DNA of 32,005 bases from Micromonospora wenchangensis (GCF_002210435.1 NZ_MZMV01000073.1:1-32005), one strand, 5' to 3'. Positions 1 to 7,492 are shown, counted from the stretch's first letter. A program made the numbers and translations. The notes: generated from the letters alone by a model not told the origin.

Positions 1-82
1 CCCCCGTCAACTGCATCCCGTCACCCGAGTCACCAGCAAACCGGATCACCACCCGGTCCAACTGACGGATCTGCTTGGTCAC
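1..82 (-). CDS. korA: 2-oxoacid:ferredoxin oxidoreductase alpha subunit, N-terminal fragment
   Basis: Only the first 27 codons are in the window; the gene runs off the left edge. It starts at a GTG at 82 with a GAGGTG ribosome-binding site just upstream. The peptide contains RVVIRFAGDSGDGMQLTG, which I recognise as the N-terminal pyruvate/2-oxoglutarate ferredoxin oxidoreductase gamma-domain signature of actinobacterial KorA. KorA pairs with KorB to oxidise 2-oxoglutarate (or another 2-oxoacid) to the acyl-CoA, passing electrons to ferredoxin. korB would be expected further left, outside the window. A solitary NuoA2-type gene lies 1.8 kb away; in Streptomyces, korAB is, from memory, close to a second nuo cluster. 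The family call is firm although little is visible; substrate specificity cannot be told. Confidence 0.8.
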   Translation of the reverse strand, partial: MTKQIRQLDRVVIRFAGDSGDGMQLTG

Positions 83-184
83 GCCTGCACCTCGCTTCGC
101 TCGGCCCCGCCGCGCGTGCGGCTGCACATGATGGTGACCTCGCCTTGCCCGGCCACGCGACCTCCCTGATGCGCCGCTGCGCCC

Positions 185-208
185 GGTCCGCCCGTGGCGG
201 GCCGGACC
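185..208. terminator. GC-rich hairpin after the secreted-protein gene
   Basis: GGTCCG-CCCG, a TGG loop, then CGGG-C-CGGACC forms a 10-bp stem with one bulged base. It lies between the end of the minus-strand secreted-protein gene (stop at 340) and the korA start, so it may terminate that transcript. There is no U-tract. The rest of 83-339 shows no coding potential I can support. Confidence 0.35.
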
Positions 209-339
209 GCTGTCATCTCTCGCCTCCGAGCCTACGTCCAGGGCTTAGGGCATCCTTGGTGGAGGTCCGACACCTGGGAACCGGGTCGGCGAAATCTGTA
301 CGGCTATGCGGTGATTTGTGATGCACGCCGTAATCGATA

Positions 340-1788
340 TCACCGCGACCGTCCGGACGGCCCCCACCACCTGCTCCGACCGCCGGCAGGTCTGGTCGGC
401 CGCCCGGTCGGCGGCGGGTCCCCCGCCACCTCGGCCGAGCGCCGGCGCAGCGCAGCGGTCGCCAGCACGAGGGCCAGCACCACCAGCAGGACGGAGACCG
501 TGATCAGCGCGAGCGCGGTCCGCTGCGCGGAGGACATCCCGCTCAGCGCGACCGTCCCGCCCTGCGCCGCGATCAATCCCTGCGAACCCGTCGGCGCGGG
601 CGTCCCCACCGGCGGGGTGGCCAGCGCGGCGGCGGCGGTGATCCGGAAGCTCATCTGGACCTGCCGGGCTGGCCCGCTCTCCGGGTCCAACCAGCCGGTC
701 AGCGCCCCGGCCAGCGGGGCCTCGCGCTGGGCGTCCGGGGTGGCGGCGACCGTGAACCGGAGCGTCTGCGTCCGCCCCGCCGGCAGCACGCCGAGGTCGC
801 AGCGGGTACGCGTCGGAGCCAGCGGTGCACAGCCGGCCGGCGGGTCCAGCACGCTGACCCCCTCCGGCAGGGTCACCTCGACCCGCCCGGTTGCCGGCAC
901 CCGGCCGGTGTTGCCCAGGTGGGCGGTCAGCACGGTGGGCCCGCCACTGATGTCGAAGGCCACCTCGTCGGCGTCGAGCAGTATCCCGGGCACCGGCGGG
1001 CCGGGCGGGAAGAGCACCGCGAACCCCTGGTCGTCCTGCGCGGTGCCGCCGTCCGGGCCGGTCGCGGTGACCCGTACCGCGCCGCTGAGGGGCATCTGCC
1101 GCCAGGCGGTGCCGCTGACCCGTACCCGGATCATGCTGTCGAACCGGTCGCCCGGCGCGGTGGCCCACTCTCCGCAGTGCCATCCGCCGTCGCCGCCGGC
1201 CCCGCAGCCCGGCGTCCCGGCGTCGGTGAGCCCGGCCGGCAGCGTGTAGGCCAGCCGGAGCCGCGCCGGCACGGACCCGGTGTTGGTGACGGTGACCCGC
1301 AGCGCGGTGACCGTGCCGTCGGCTGCCCAGTAACCGTCGTCGAGGGTCACGTCCCCGGTGTCCACCCGGACCCCGACCCGGTCGCCGCCCGGCTGGCCGG
1401 GGCGGGTGGGTCGGCCGGGCAGCGGCGGCCGGGCGGTCGGCACGCCGGTGGCCGTCGGCGCGGGCGCGGTGGTCGACGGTGGGGCGCCGGTGGGCTCCGG
1501 CGCGGCGGTGGTCGGTTCCGGGTCCGGCGGCAGCGTCGGCGGCGCGCTGGTCGGGCCCGCCCCGGTCGCCGTCGGCTCGACCGGGGGCGTGGTCGAGTCG
1601 GTCGGGTCGCCGCCGGGGGTCCCGGCGTCGGTCGGGTCGGTCACCGTCAGGGTCACGGTGGGTGGGGCAGCCAGGCCCGGGGTCACCCCGAGCGCGACCA
1701 CCAGCCCGGCCGCCATGGTCGCCACGGACAGAGCGGGGGTACGCCGGGAGAGGGACCGCCGGACGGTACGCGCGTCCACGCCGGGCAT
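340..1788 (-). CDS. Secreted, C-terminally membrane-anchored protein with two Ig-like repeat domains
   Basis: A 482-residue protein of unknown role, probably displayed on the cell surface. The ATG at 1788 is preceded by a strong GGAGG. Residues 1-41 form a signal peptide (RRSLSRR, a hydrophobic stretch, TPGLAA). Residues about 45-135 are a Pro/Thr/Ala-rich linker of the wall-spanning type. Two similar beta-rich domains follow (about 145-265 and 270-390), with the DUF11/CARDB-like pattern TVTNTGSVPARLRL and LGNTGRVPATGRVEVTLPEG, each with a Cys pair (GCGAGGDGGWHC; GCAPLAPTRTRC). A single membrane helix (about 425-447) and a basic tail of about 35 residues end the protein. There is no LPXTG motif, so anchoring should be by the helix rather than a sortase. 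It is the only gene between korA and nuoA and is divergent from nuoA. Topology is confident; function is not known. Confidence 0.75.
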   Translation of the reverse strand: MPGVDARTVRRSLSRRTPALSVATMAAGLVVALGVTPGLAAPPTVTLTVTDPTDAGTPGGDPTDSTTPPVEPTATGAGPTSAPPTLPPDPEPTTAAPEPTGAPPSTTAPAPTATGVPTARPPLPGRPTRPGQPGGDRVGVRVDTGDVTLDDGYWAADGTVTALRVTVTNTGSVPARLRLAYTLPAGLTDAGTPGCGAGGDGGWHCGEWATAPGDRFDSMIRVRVSGTAWRQMPLSGAVRVTATGPDGGTAQDDQGFAVLFPPGPPVPGILLDADEVAFDISGGPTVLTAHLGNTGRVPATGRVEVTLPEGVSVLDPPAGCAPLAPTRTRCDLGVLPAGRTQTLRFTVAATPDAQREAPLAGALTGWLDPESGPARQVQMSFRITAAAALATPPVGTPAPTGSQGLIAAQGGTVALSGMSSAQRTALALITVSVLLVVLALVLATAALRRRSAEVAGDPPPTGRPTRPAGGRSRWWGPSGRSR

Positions 1789-1819
1789 CTGACCTCCGTG
1801 ACCCTGGGTGCGAGTTCAT

Positions 1820-1875
1820 TATTCGGTAACAGTTGCGGCGGGGCACTAGTACCGGCGGAAAATATTCGGTGACGG
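1820..1875. repeat. Pair of 13-bp direct repeats in the divergent intergenic region
   Basis: TATTCGGTAACAG (1820-1832) and TATTCGGTGACGG (1863-1875) are direct repeats 43 bp apart, close to four helical turns, in the AT-rich patch between the minus-strand secreted-protein gene and nuoA. They could be binding sites for a dimeric regulator of either gene. No known consensus is recognised. Confidence 0.4.
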
Positions 1876-1916
1876 CCCGGTCGCCCTCGCCTCGTCCGGT
1901 GCGGCCCGCCGCCCGG

Positions 1917-1922
1917 TAGGCT
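1917..1922 (+). promoter_or_regulatory. -10 box TAGGCT for leaderless nuoA
   Basis: TAGGCT lies 8 bases before the nuoA GTG, so transcription should start at or next to the start codon. No Shine-Dalgarno sequence is present, which fits leaderless translation. Confidence 0.6.
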
Positions 1923-1930
1923 CAGCCACC

Positions 1931-2308
1931 GTGACCGGTTACCTGGGCTCGTACGCGACGCTCGGGCTGCTGCTGCTCGCTGCCGTCCTCTTCTTCGTCA
2001 CGGCGTTCTCGGCCAACCGGGTGTTACGTCCCCGTCGGCCGGCCGACCCGGTCGGCAAGCGGGCCGGCTACGAGTGCGGCCTCGACCCGGTCGGCGGCGA
2101 CTGGGCGCAGATGCAGATCCGCTACTACGTGTACGCGTACCTCTACGTGCTGTTCGCCGTCGAGGCGGTCTTCCTCTTCCCCTGGGCGATGGTCTTCGAC
2201 CGGCCCGGGTTCGGCGCGGTGACGGTCGCCGAGATGGGCGTCTTCGTGGCCGTGGTCGCGCTCGGCATCCTCTACGCCTGGCGCAAGCGCATCCTGCACT
2301 GGACCTGA
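1931..2308 (+). CDS. nuoA: NADH-quinone oxidoreductase subunit A, NuoA2 type, solitary
   Basis: A small membrane subunit of respiratory complex I (125 residues; family usually 115-150). Three hydrophobic segments are visible (about 8-27, 66-88, 98-117). The conserved loop motif GYECGLDPVG (46-55) and QIRYYVYAYLYVLFAVEAVFLFPWA (62 onward) identify the family. The helix-2 pair written D-x-E in typical NuoA is A76-V-E78 here: the Asp is missing and the Glu kept. From memory, Streptomyces NuoA2, from a second partial nuo cluster, has the same FAV feature and the same YYVYAFLY segment. No nuoB or other nuo gene follows; the next gene is folP2 on the other strand. The start is a GTG 8 bases after a -10 box. 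It may work with complex I subunits encoded elsewhere, or be a relic of a lost cluster. Confidence 0.9.
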   Translation: MTGYLGSYATLGLLLLAAVLFFVTAFSANRVLRPRRPADPVGKRAGYECGLDPVGGDWAQMQIRYYVYAYLYVLFAVEAVFLFPWAMVFDRPGFGAVTVAEMGVFVAVVALGILYAWRKRILHWT

Positions 2309-2384
2309 CCACCGCGCCGGGCTGACCACCCCGCCGGCCGGGCCGGCTCACCGGGCCGGCCGGGTCGGGTCACCCGGTGACCGG

Positions 2385-3254
2385 TCAGGCCAGGCCGCGG
2401 CGGGTGAGCGTCGGCGGCCGGTCGCCCCGGATCGAGGCCACCATGTCCAGCACCCGCCGGGTGGGCAGCACCTGGTGGGCGCGGAACACCCGCGCGCCGA
2501 GCCAGGCCGACACCGCCGTCGCGGCCAGCGTGCCCTCCAACCGCTCCGGCACCGGCAGGTCCAGCGTCTCGCCGATGAAGTCCTTGTTCGACAACGCCAC
2601 CAGCAGCGGCCAGCCGGTGCCGGCCAGCTCGGCCAACCGGCGGGTGATCTCCAACGAGTGCCTGGTGTTCTTGCCGAAGTCGTGCGCCGGGTCGATCAGG
2701 ATGCCGTCGGGGCGTACCCCCAGGGACACCGCCCGCTCGGCGAGCCCGGTCACCGTCGCGACCACGTCGGCGACCACGTCGGTGAACGCGGCCCGGTGCG
2801 GCCGGGTCCGGGGCGTCAGCCCACCGGCGTGGGAGCAGACCAGCCCCACGCCGGTCTCGGCGGCCACCCGGGCGAGCGCCGGATCGGCCCCGGACCAGGT
2901 GTCGTTGAGCAGGTCTGCGCCGGCCGCCACCGCCTCGACCGCCACCTCGGCCCGCCAGGTGTCGATCGAGATGACCACCCCGGGGAACGCGGCCCGGACG
3001 GCGGCGATGGTGTCCACCGTCCGGCGGATCTCCTCGGCCACGTCGACCTCGTCGCCCGGCCCGGCCTTCACCCCGCCGATGTCGATGATCTCCGCGCCCT
3101 CGGTGACCGCCCGCTCCACCGCGCGCAGGGCGCTGTCCTGGGCGAAGGTCGCGCCCCGGTCGAAGAACGAATCCGGCGTCCGGTTGACGATCGCCATCAC
3201 CACCGGCTCGCCCGGGGCGAAGCTCCGCCCCCCGAGTCGCAGCGCCCCGGCCAA
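2385..3254 (-). CDS. folP2: FolP2-type dihydropteroate synthase homologue
   Basis: A 289-residue TIM-barrel protein of the pterin-binding family. The motifs are the actinobacterial FolP2 variants rather than canonical DHPS: MAIVNRTPDSFFDRG (20-34; canonical N-V-TPDSFSDGG), SIDTWRAEV, LLNDTWSG, IDPAHDFGKNT, and ALSNKDFIGETLD in place of SRKSF. The loop Lys and the C-terminal R-x-H are kept. Work on mycobacterial FolP2, as I recall it, found no dihydropteroate synthase activity, so a folate role should not be assumed. The start is a TTG at 3254 with GGGAGG 5 bases upstream; an in-frame TAG further upstream and no ATG/GTG between support it. In M. tuberculosis the neighbour is gpgS; here the next gene is the Rv1209-like gene across a 189-bp divergent gap, and gpgS is absent. 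Confidence 0.88.
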   Translation of the reverse strand: MAGALRLGGRSFAPGEPVVMAIVNRTPDSFFDRGATFAQDSALRAVERAVTEGAEIIDIGGVKAGPGDEVDVAEEIRRTVDTIAAVRAAFPGVVISIDTWRAEVAVEAVAAGADLLNDTWSGADPALARVAAETGVGLVCSHAGGLTPRTRPHRAAFTDVVADVVATVTGLAERAVSLGVRPDGILIDPAHDFGKNTRHSLEITRRLAELAGTGWPLLVALSNKDFIGETLDLPVPERLEGTLAATAVSAWLGARVFRAHQVLPTRRVLDMVASIRGDRPPTLTRRGLA

Positions 3255-3443
3255 TTCCGCCTCCCGCAGCTCACCGGCCGGACGACCCGGCCGACGCCGA
3301 CGCTATCCGGTCGCCCGACCCGCCTCCGGGCCGGTACGACCCCGAAGACCCGGCCCGCCGGCAGGCCGTCCCGGCCGAAAGATCGGTGACGATGATGGTG
3401 GTTGGGGTCGCTCCGGAGGGTGTCCCCGTGCCACGATCTCTGC

Positions 3444-4070
3444 ATGGGTCAGACTCTGCTCATTCTGGTCGTCGCGTTGACCGTGGCGGCGGTCGTGTTC
3501 GGCGTGACGGTGCTGATCTCGGGTCGGGACGGCCTCGCGCCCGTCGAGCCCGACGGCAGAGCCGTCCCGCTGCCGGGTGGCCGGCCGCTGCGGGAGTCGG
3601 ACGTGGGCGCGCTGCGCTTCGACACCGCCCTGCGCGGCTACCGGATGGACCAGGTCGACCAGGCGATGCGCCGGGCCGGCTACGACATCGGGTACAAGAC
3701 CGAGCTGATCGGGGTGTTGGAGGCCGAGATCGCCGCGCTGCGGGAGGGCCGTACCGCCGACGCCGACGCGCTGCGCCGTACCCGGGAGGAGGCCGCGAGC
3801 ACCGCGTCCGACGCCTCCCCGACGACCGCCGACGTGCCCGCCGACCCGGACGGGCCGACCACCGGGGCCGTGTCGGTGGAGCCGGCGGACCAGCCCGTCC
3901 GCCCGTCAGCCGAGGCCGACCCGCCGGTCGCCGCCACCGGCGACGCCACCCCGACCGGCGACGCCACCCCGACCGACGGCCGCCCCGGGGACGACCGGGC
4001 GGGGGAGCCGGCCGGGGAGACCGACGCCGACCGTCCCGGCGGCGCGGTGGTCCGCTCGGAGCCGGTGTGA
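3444..4070 (+). CDS. Membrane-anchored DivIVA-domain-like protein (Rv1209-like)
   Basis: A 208-residue protein. The ATG at 3444 starts a single N-terminal membrane helix (TLLILVVALTVAAVVFGVTVLI). A short DivIVA-like motif follows: LRFDTALRGYRMDQVDQAMRR, then a coiled coil (YKTELIGVLEAEIAALREGR). The last 90 residues are an acidic Pro/Ala/Thr-rich tail with a duplicated GDATPT unit. The FxxxLRGYxxxxVD pattern is what DivIVA/Wag31-family N-termini use to sense curved membrane, so a role near the poles or septum is an inference. In-frame codons upstream to 3402 lack membrane features and a ribosome-binding site. It overlaps the next gene by 4 bases (GTGA). Its position between folP2 and tagA matches Rv1209 in M. 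tuberculosis. Confidence 0.75.
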   Translation: MGQTLLILVVALTVAAVVFGVTVLISGRDGLAPVEPDGRAVPLPGGRPLRESDVGALRFDTALRGYRMDQVDQAMRRAGYDIGYKTELIGVLEAEIAALREGRTADADALRRTREEAASTASDASPTTADVPADPDGPTTGAVSVEPADQPVRPSAEADPPVAATGDATPTGDATPTDGRPGDDRAGEPAGETDADRPGGAVVRSEPV

Positions 4071-4585
4071 CCGGACCGGACCCGGCGGGCGGCGGGTTGG
4101 CCGACGAGGCCGCCCAGCCCGGTGCCGGCGAGTTCACCGCCACGGTGATCGTCGACGCGCCCGCCGAGCGGGTCTTCGCCGCGCTCACCGACTGGGAGGG
4201 GCAGTCCGACTGGATTCCGCTGACCCGGGTCCGGGTGGTCGAGGGCGACGGCGGCGAGGGCAGCCTCATCGAGGCGGTCACCGCGCTCGGCCCGGCGGCG
4301 CTGCGCGACGAGATGCGGGTGGTCCGGGTCGACGCCCCCTACGAGGTGGGCGTGGTGCACTGCGGCAGGCTCCTGCGCGGCCCCGGGGTGCTGCGCTGCA
4401 CCCCGCTGGCCGACGACCGGACCCAGGTGGTCTGGCACGAGTGGTTCCACCTGCCCGGTGGCGCGGCCGGCCGGGTCGCCTGGCCGCTGCTCTGGCCGGG
4501 TTCCAAGGCCAGCCTGACGCTGGCCCTGAAACGCTTCGCCCGCCTCGTCGAGTCCGGCCGGCTGCCCCGCCCGTCCACCCGCTGA
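4067..4585 (+). CDS. SRPBCC (START/Bet v1-like) family protein
   Basis: 172 residues, starting at a GTG that overlaps the stop of the preceding gene (GTGA at 4067-4070), so translation is probably coupled. After a short flexible N-terminus come FTATVIVDAPAERVFAALTD and WIPLTRVRVVEG, the hallmark first strand and helix of the SRPBCC hydrophobic-cavity fold, then TQVVWHEWFHLP and a C-terminal helix SLTLALKRFARLVESGR typical of polyketide-cyclase/START-like members. No catalytic residues can be assigned; the family binds lipids or other hydrophobic ligands. Coupling to a DivIVA-like membrane protein is suggestive but does not define a function. Confidence 0.8.
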   Translation: MTGPDPAGGGLADEAAQPGAGEFTATVIVDAPAERVFAALTDWEGQSDWIPLTRVRVVEGDGGEGSLIEAVTALGPAALRDEMRVVRVDAPYEVGVVHCGRLLRGPGVLRCTPLADDRTQVVWHEWFHLPGGAAGRVAWPLLWPGSKASLTLALKRFARLVESGRLPRPSTR

Positions 4586-4652
4586 CGCTCTGCAGCGGGG
4601 TCGGTAGGGCCGCGTCACCCCGGCCCCGACGACGGGTGTCAGGCCCCTGGCC

Positions 4653-4658
4653 TAGCGT
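4653..4658 (+). promoter_or_regulatory. -10 box TAGCGT for leaderless tagA
   Basis: TAGCGT is followed after 7 bases by the tagA GTG at 4666, with no Shine-Dalgarno. It indicates that tagA has its own promoter, 80 bp after the SRPBCC gene. Confidence 0.55.
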
Positions 4659-4665
4659 GTGACGG

Positions 4666-5262
4666 GTGACTGACCTGGTGACCGGCCCCGACGGCCTGCC
4701 GCGCTGCGCCTGGGGGGCGAGCACCCCGGACTACGCGATCTACCACGACACCGAGTGGGGCCGCCCGCTGCGCGGCGACGACGCCCTCTACGAACGGCTC
4801 ACCCTGGAGGCGTTCCAGTCCGGGCTGTCCTGGCTGACCATCCTGCGCAAACGGCAGGCGTTCCGGCTCGCCTTCGCCGACTTCCGGATCGAGCGGGTCG
4901 CCGCCTTCGGCGACGCGGACGTGACCCGGCTGCTCGCCGACGCGGGCATCGTCCGGAACCGCGCCAAGATCGAGGCGGCGATCGCCAACGCCCGCGCCGC
5001 GCTGACCCTGCCCGACGGGCTCTCCGCGCTGCTCTGGTCGTACGCGCCGCCGCCCCGGCCGGCCCGGCTCGGATCGTTCGCCGAGGTGCCGGCGTCGACC
5101 CCCGAGTCCGTCGCCCTGGCCAAGGCGCTCAAGAAGCAGGGCTTCCGCTTCGTCGGCCCCACCACGGCGTATGCGCTGATGCAGGCCACCGGCATGGTCG
5201 ACGACCATCTCGCGGGCTGCCACGCCGGCACCGCCGTGGCCCGTGATCAGATGGGGTCATGA
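4666..5262 (+). CDS. tagA: DNA-3-methyladenine glycosylase I
   Basis: A base-excision repair enzyme that removes N3-methyladenine from alkylated DNA. It has 198 residues, the usual size. The zinc ligands of the family are all visible: C14 (RCAW), H27 (YHDTEWG), H181 and C185 (HLAGCH). E48 in LTLEAFQSGLSW corresponds to the base-recognising Glu (E38 in E. coli Tag). LTILRKRQAFRLAFADF and FVGPTTAYALMQATGMVDDH are typical family blocks. The GTG at 4666 sits 7 bases after a -10 box, so the mRNA is probably leaderless. It overlaps the next gene by 4 bases (ATGA). The order folP2, Rv1209-like, tagA, DUF3117 resembles M. tuberculosis Rv1207-Rv1211. Confidence 0.95.
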   Translation: MTDLVTGPDGLPRCAWGASTPDYAIYHDTEWGRPLRGDDALYERLTLEAFQSGLSWLTILRKRQAFRLAFADFRIERVAAFGDADVTRLLADAGIVRNRAKIEAAIANARAALTLPDGLSALLWSYAPPPRPARLGSFAEVPASTPESVALAKALKKQGFRFVGPTTAYALMQATGMVDDHLAGCHAGTAVARDQMGS

Positions 5263-5843
5263 CCGTGACCGACCACCGCAGCACCGGCCCGACCGACGTC
5301 GACGGCGGGCCGGGCGGCGACGCCTGGGCGGTGCTGCTGCCGGCCGGGCGGCACGACGCCGAACGCCTCGTCCACCACGACACCCTGGAGCTGGCCGTCC
5401 CGGCCGGTGGGCCCGCCCCCCGCCCCGGTGACCGGGTGGCGGTGCTGGCCGACGGGCCGCCCCGGCTGGTGGCGCTGGGCCGGGTGGCCCGCAACGACGG
5501 GCGGGCGCTGCTGGTGACCTACACCCGGCGGTCGTTCGACGCGCCGGTGCCGGCCGGGCAGGTCGCCGTCGCCGGCCCGGTCACCCCGCTCGACCCGGGC
5601 ACCTACCGCGACCTGGTCGACCGGCTCGGCCCGCCGCCGTCGCGCCGGACCTGGCTGGTCAGCCTCGACCTGCCGATCGAGGCCGAGTCGCGGGCCGAGG
5701 CGGTCCGGCTCTTCTGGTCGTACGTGCAGGAGCTGGGCCCGGCCGAGCTGCCCGCGTTCGTCTCGCCCAGCGGCGACGAGCTGGCCATGCAGGCGTTCGT
5801 GCTGGGCGTCGAGGCCAACCAGGACCCGGAGGAGGACGACTAG
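5259..5843 (+). CDS. Conserved protein of unknown function coupled to tagA
   Basis: 194 residues, ATG overlapping the tagA stop codon (ATGA). I do not recognise a named family. Features seen: an N-terminal half rich in beta strands and Arg/Gly (WAVLLPAGRHDAERLVHHDTLELAVP, PRPGDRVAVLADGPPRLVALGRVAR) and a C-terminal half of helices (SRAEAVRLFWSYVQELGPAELPAFV) ending in an acidic EANQDPEEDD. The motif GDRVAVLADG...GRV resembles the small beta-barrel of PUA/EVE-like domains, which bind modified bases; that would fit a partner of a DNA glycosylase, but this is only a guess. There is no signal peptide or membrane helix, so it should be cytoplasmic. Confidence 0.65.
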   Translation: MTVTDHRSTGPTDVDGGPGGDAWAVLLPAGRHDAERLVHHDTLELAVPAGGPAPRPGDRVAVLADGPPRLVALGRVARNDGRALLVTYTRRSFDAPVPAGQVAVAGPVTPLDPGTYRDLVDRLGPPPSRRTWLVSLDLPIEAESRAEAVRLFWSYVQELGPAELPAFVSPSGDELAMQAFVLGVEANQDPEEDD

Positions 5844-5908
5844 CCGCCCTCCGACCGGGTATGGGCGCACCGGTGCCGGCGCCCGGTCGGCCGGTCGAGG
5901 GAGGGCCG

Positions 5909-6661
5909 ATGCGGTTCCAGGACAAGGTCGCATTCGTCACCGGTGGCGCCTCCGGGCTCGGCGAGGCCACCGCCCGGCGGTTCGCCGCCGAGGGGGCCCG
6001 GGTGGTGGTCGCCGACATCAACACCGAGGGCGCCGAGCGGGTCGCCGCCGACCTGCCCGACGCCCTCGCGGTCACCGTCGACACCGGTGACGCCGGCGCG
6101 GTGGAGCAGGGCGTCGCCGAAGCGGTGCGGCGCTACGGCCGGATCGACCTGATCTTCAACAATGCCGGTATCGACGGCCGGCAGCAGCCCCTGCACGAGA
6201 TGGACGTGGAGAACTGGCAGAAGGTCCGCCGGATCAACGGCGACGGCGTGTTCCACGTGCTCAAGTACGGCATCGAGGCGATGCTGCGCGGCGGCGGGGG
6301 CGCGATCGTCAACACCTCGTCCACCACCGGCCTGGCGGCGCAGGAGAACATCTCCCCGTACACCTTCACCAAGGCCGGCATCGTCGGGCTGACCCGCTCG
6401 GCGGCGGTGGAGTACGCGGCCCGCAACATCCGGGTCAACGCGGTCGCCCCCACGGTGGTGATGACCCCGCTGGTGCGGCACTTCATCGACAGCGCGCCCG
6501 ACCCGGCGGAGATGCGGGCCCGGATGGAGTCGTTCAACCCGAAACCCGGCATCCCCAGCCCGGACGACGTGGCCGGCGTGGTGCTGTTCCTCTGCTCCGA
6601 CGACGCGGCCTGGATCACCGGCCACACGGTGCCCATCGACGGCGGGTACGTGGCCCGCTGA
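5909..6661 (+). CDS. Short-chain dehydrogenase/reductase (glucose 1-dehydrogenase-like)
   Basis: 250 residues, classical SDR. The cofactor loop TGGASGLG is at 11-18, NNAG at 84-87, the catalytic Ser at about 137-138 and Y151-x3-K155 (YTFTK). VVVADIN, with Asp at the end of strand 2, points to NAD(H) rather than NADP(H). The C-terminal ITGHTVPIDGGYVAR is a family signature. The ATG at 5909 was chosen because GAGGGAGGG lies directly upstream; the in-frame ATG at 5861 adds 16 unstructured residues. The substrate is unknown. Next to it, on the other strand, are paaG- and paaX-like genes, so a role in acyl or alcohol oxidation is possible. Confidence 0.88.
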   Translation: MRFQDKVAFVTGGASGLGEATARRFAAEGARVVVADINTEGAERVAADLPDALAVTVDTGDAGAVEQGVAEAVRRYGRIDLIFNNAGIDGRQQPLHEMDVENWQKVRRINGDGVFHVLKYGIEAMLRGGGGAIVNTSSTTGLAAQENISPYTFTKAGIVGLTRSAAVEYAARNIRVNAVAPTVVMTPLVRHFIDSAPDPAEMRARMESFNPKPGIPSPDDVAGVVLFLCSDDAAWITGHTVPIDGGYVAR

Positions 6662-6696
6662 CGGCCGGCATGTCCCCGCGCGCCCGGCCGGGCGGC

Positions 6697-7488
6697 TCAG
6701 TTGCCCTGGAAGACCGGCTTCTGCTTGTTGACGAAGGCGACGGTGGCGGCCCGGTGGTCGGCGGTGCCCCCGCAGATCGACTGGGCCTGCGCCTCGGCGG
6801 AGAGGGCGTCGGCGAGGGTGCCCGCGTCGGCGATGGAGAGCTGCCGCTTGATCGCCCCGTACGCGACGGTCGGGCCGGCGGCGAGCCGGGCGGCCAGCTC
6901 GTGCGCGGTGGGCAGCACCTGCTCGTCGTCGTCGACCAGCCGGGTGAGCAGGCCCAGCCGGCACGCCTCGTCGGCGGCGACCGGCTCGGCGAGCATCAGC
7001 AGCTCGACGGCCTTGGCGTGGCCGACCAGCCGGGGCAGCGTCCAGGACGCCCCGGTGTCGGCGGCCAGGCCCACCCCGGCGAACGCCATCAGGAACTTCG
7101 TCTTCGGCCCGCCGATCCGGAAGTCGGCCAGGAACGCCAGCGAGGCGCCCGCCCCGGCGGCCATCCCCCGGACGGCGGCGACCACCGGCTTGGGCAGGTT
7201 GGCCAGCCGGGCGGCGATCGGGTTGTAGTGCGCCCGGACGGTGTCCAGCGGGTCGCGGCCCGGCGACTCCAGCACCTGCACGTGCTCGCGCAGGTCCTGG
7301 CCGGCGCTGAACGAGCCGCCCGACCCGGCCAGCACCACCGCCCGGCAGGACCGGTCGGTCTCCAGCGCGGCCAGCGCGTCCCGCAGCGCCTCCTTGAGCG
7401 CCACGTCGAGGGCGTTCATCGCGGTGGGGCGGTTCATGGTCAGGGTGACCACGCCATCGGTGCGGTCGACGAGCAGCGGCTCGGTCAC
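6697..7488 (-). CDS. Enoyl-CoA hydratase/isomerase (PaaG-like)
   Basis: 263 residues of the crotonase superfamily. NRPTAMNALDVALKEAL and FSAGQDLREH form the CoA-binding region, and KPVVAAVRGMAAGAGASLAFLADFRIG is the oxyanion-hole signature. ADTGASWTLPRLVG places an acidic residue where PaaG-type isomerases have theirs, and the ending DHRAATVAFVNKQKPVFQGN resembles PaaG (ring-1,2-epoxyphenylacetyl-CoA isomerase). The GTG at 7488 is 4 bases after the stop of the paaX-like gene, so the two are one transcription unit. No other phenylacetate catabolic gene is nearby, so the substrate could also be another acyl-CoA. Confidence 0.85.
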   Translation of the reverse strand: MTEPLLVDRTDGVVTLTMNRPTAMNALDVALKEALRDALAALETDRSCRAVVLAGSGGSFSAGQDLREHVQVLESPGRDPLDTVRAHYNPIAARLANLPKPVVAAVRGMAAGAGASLAFLADFRIGGPKTKFLMAFAGVGLAADTGASWTLPRLVGHAKAVELLMLAEPVAADEACRLGLLTRLVDDDEQVLPTAHELAARLAAGPTVAYGAIKRQLSIADAGTLADALSAEAQAQSICGGTADHRAATVAFVNKQKPVFQGN

Positions 7489-7492
7489 GTCT

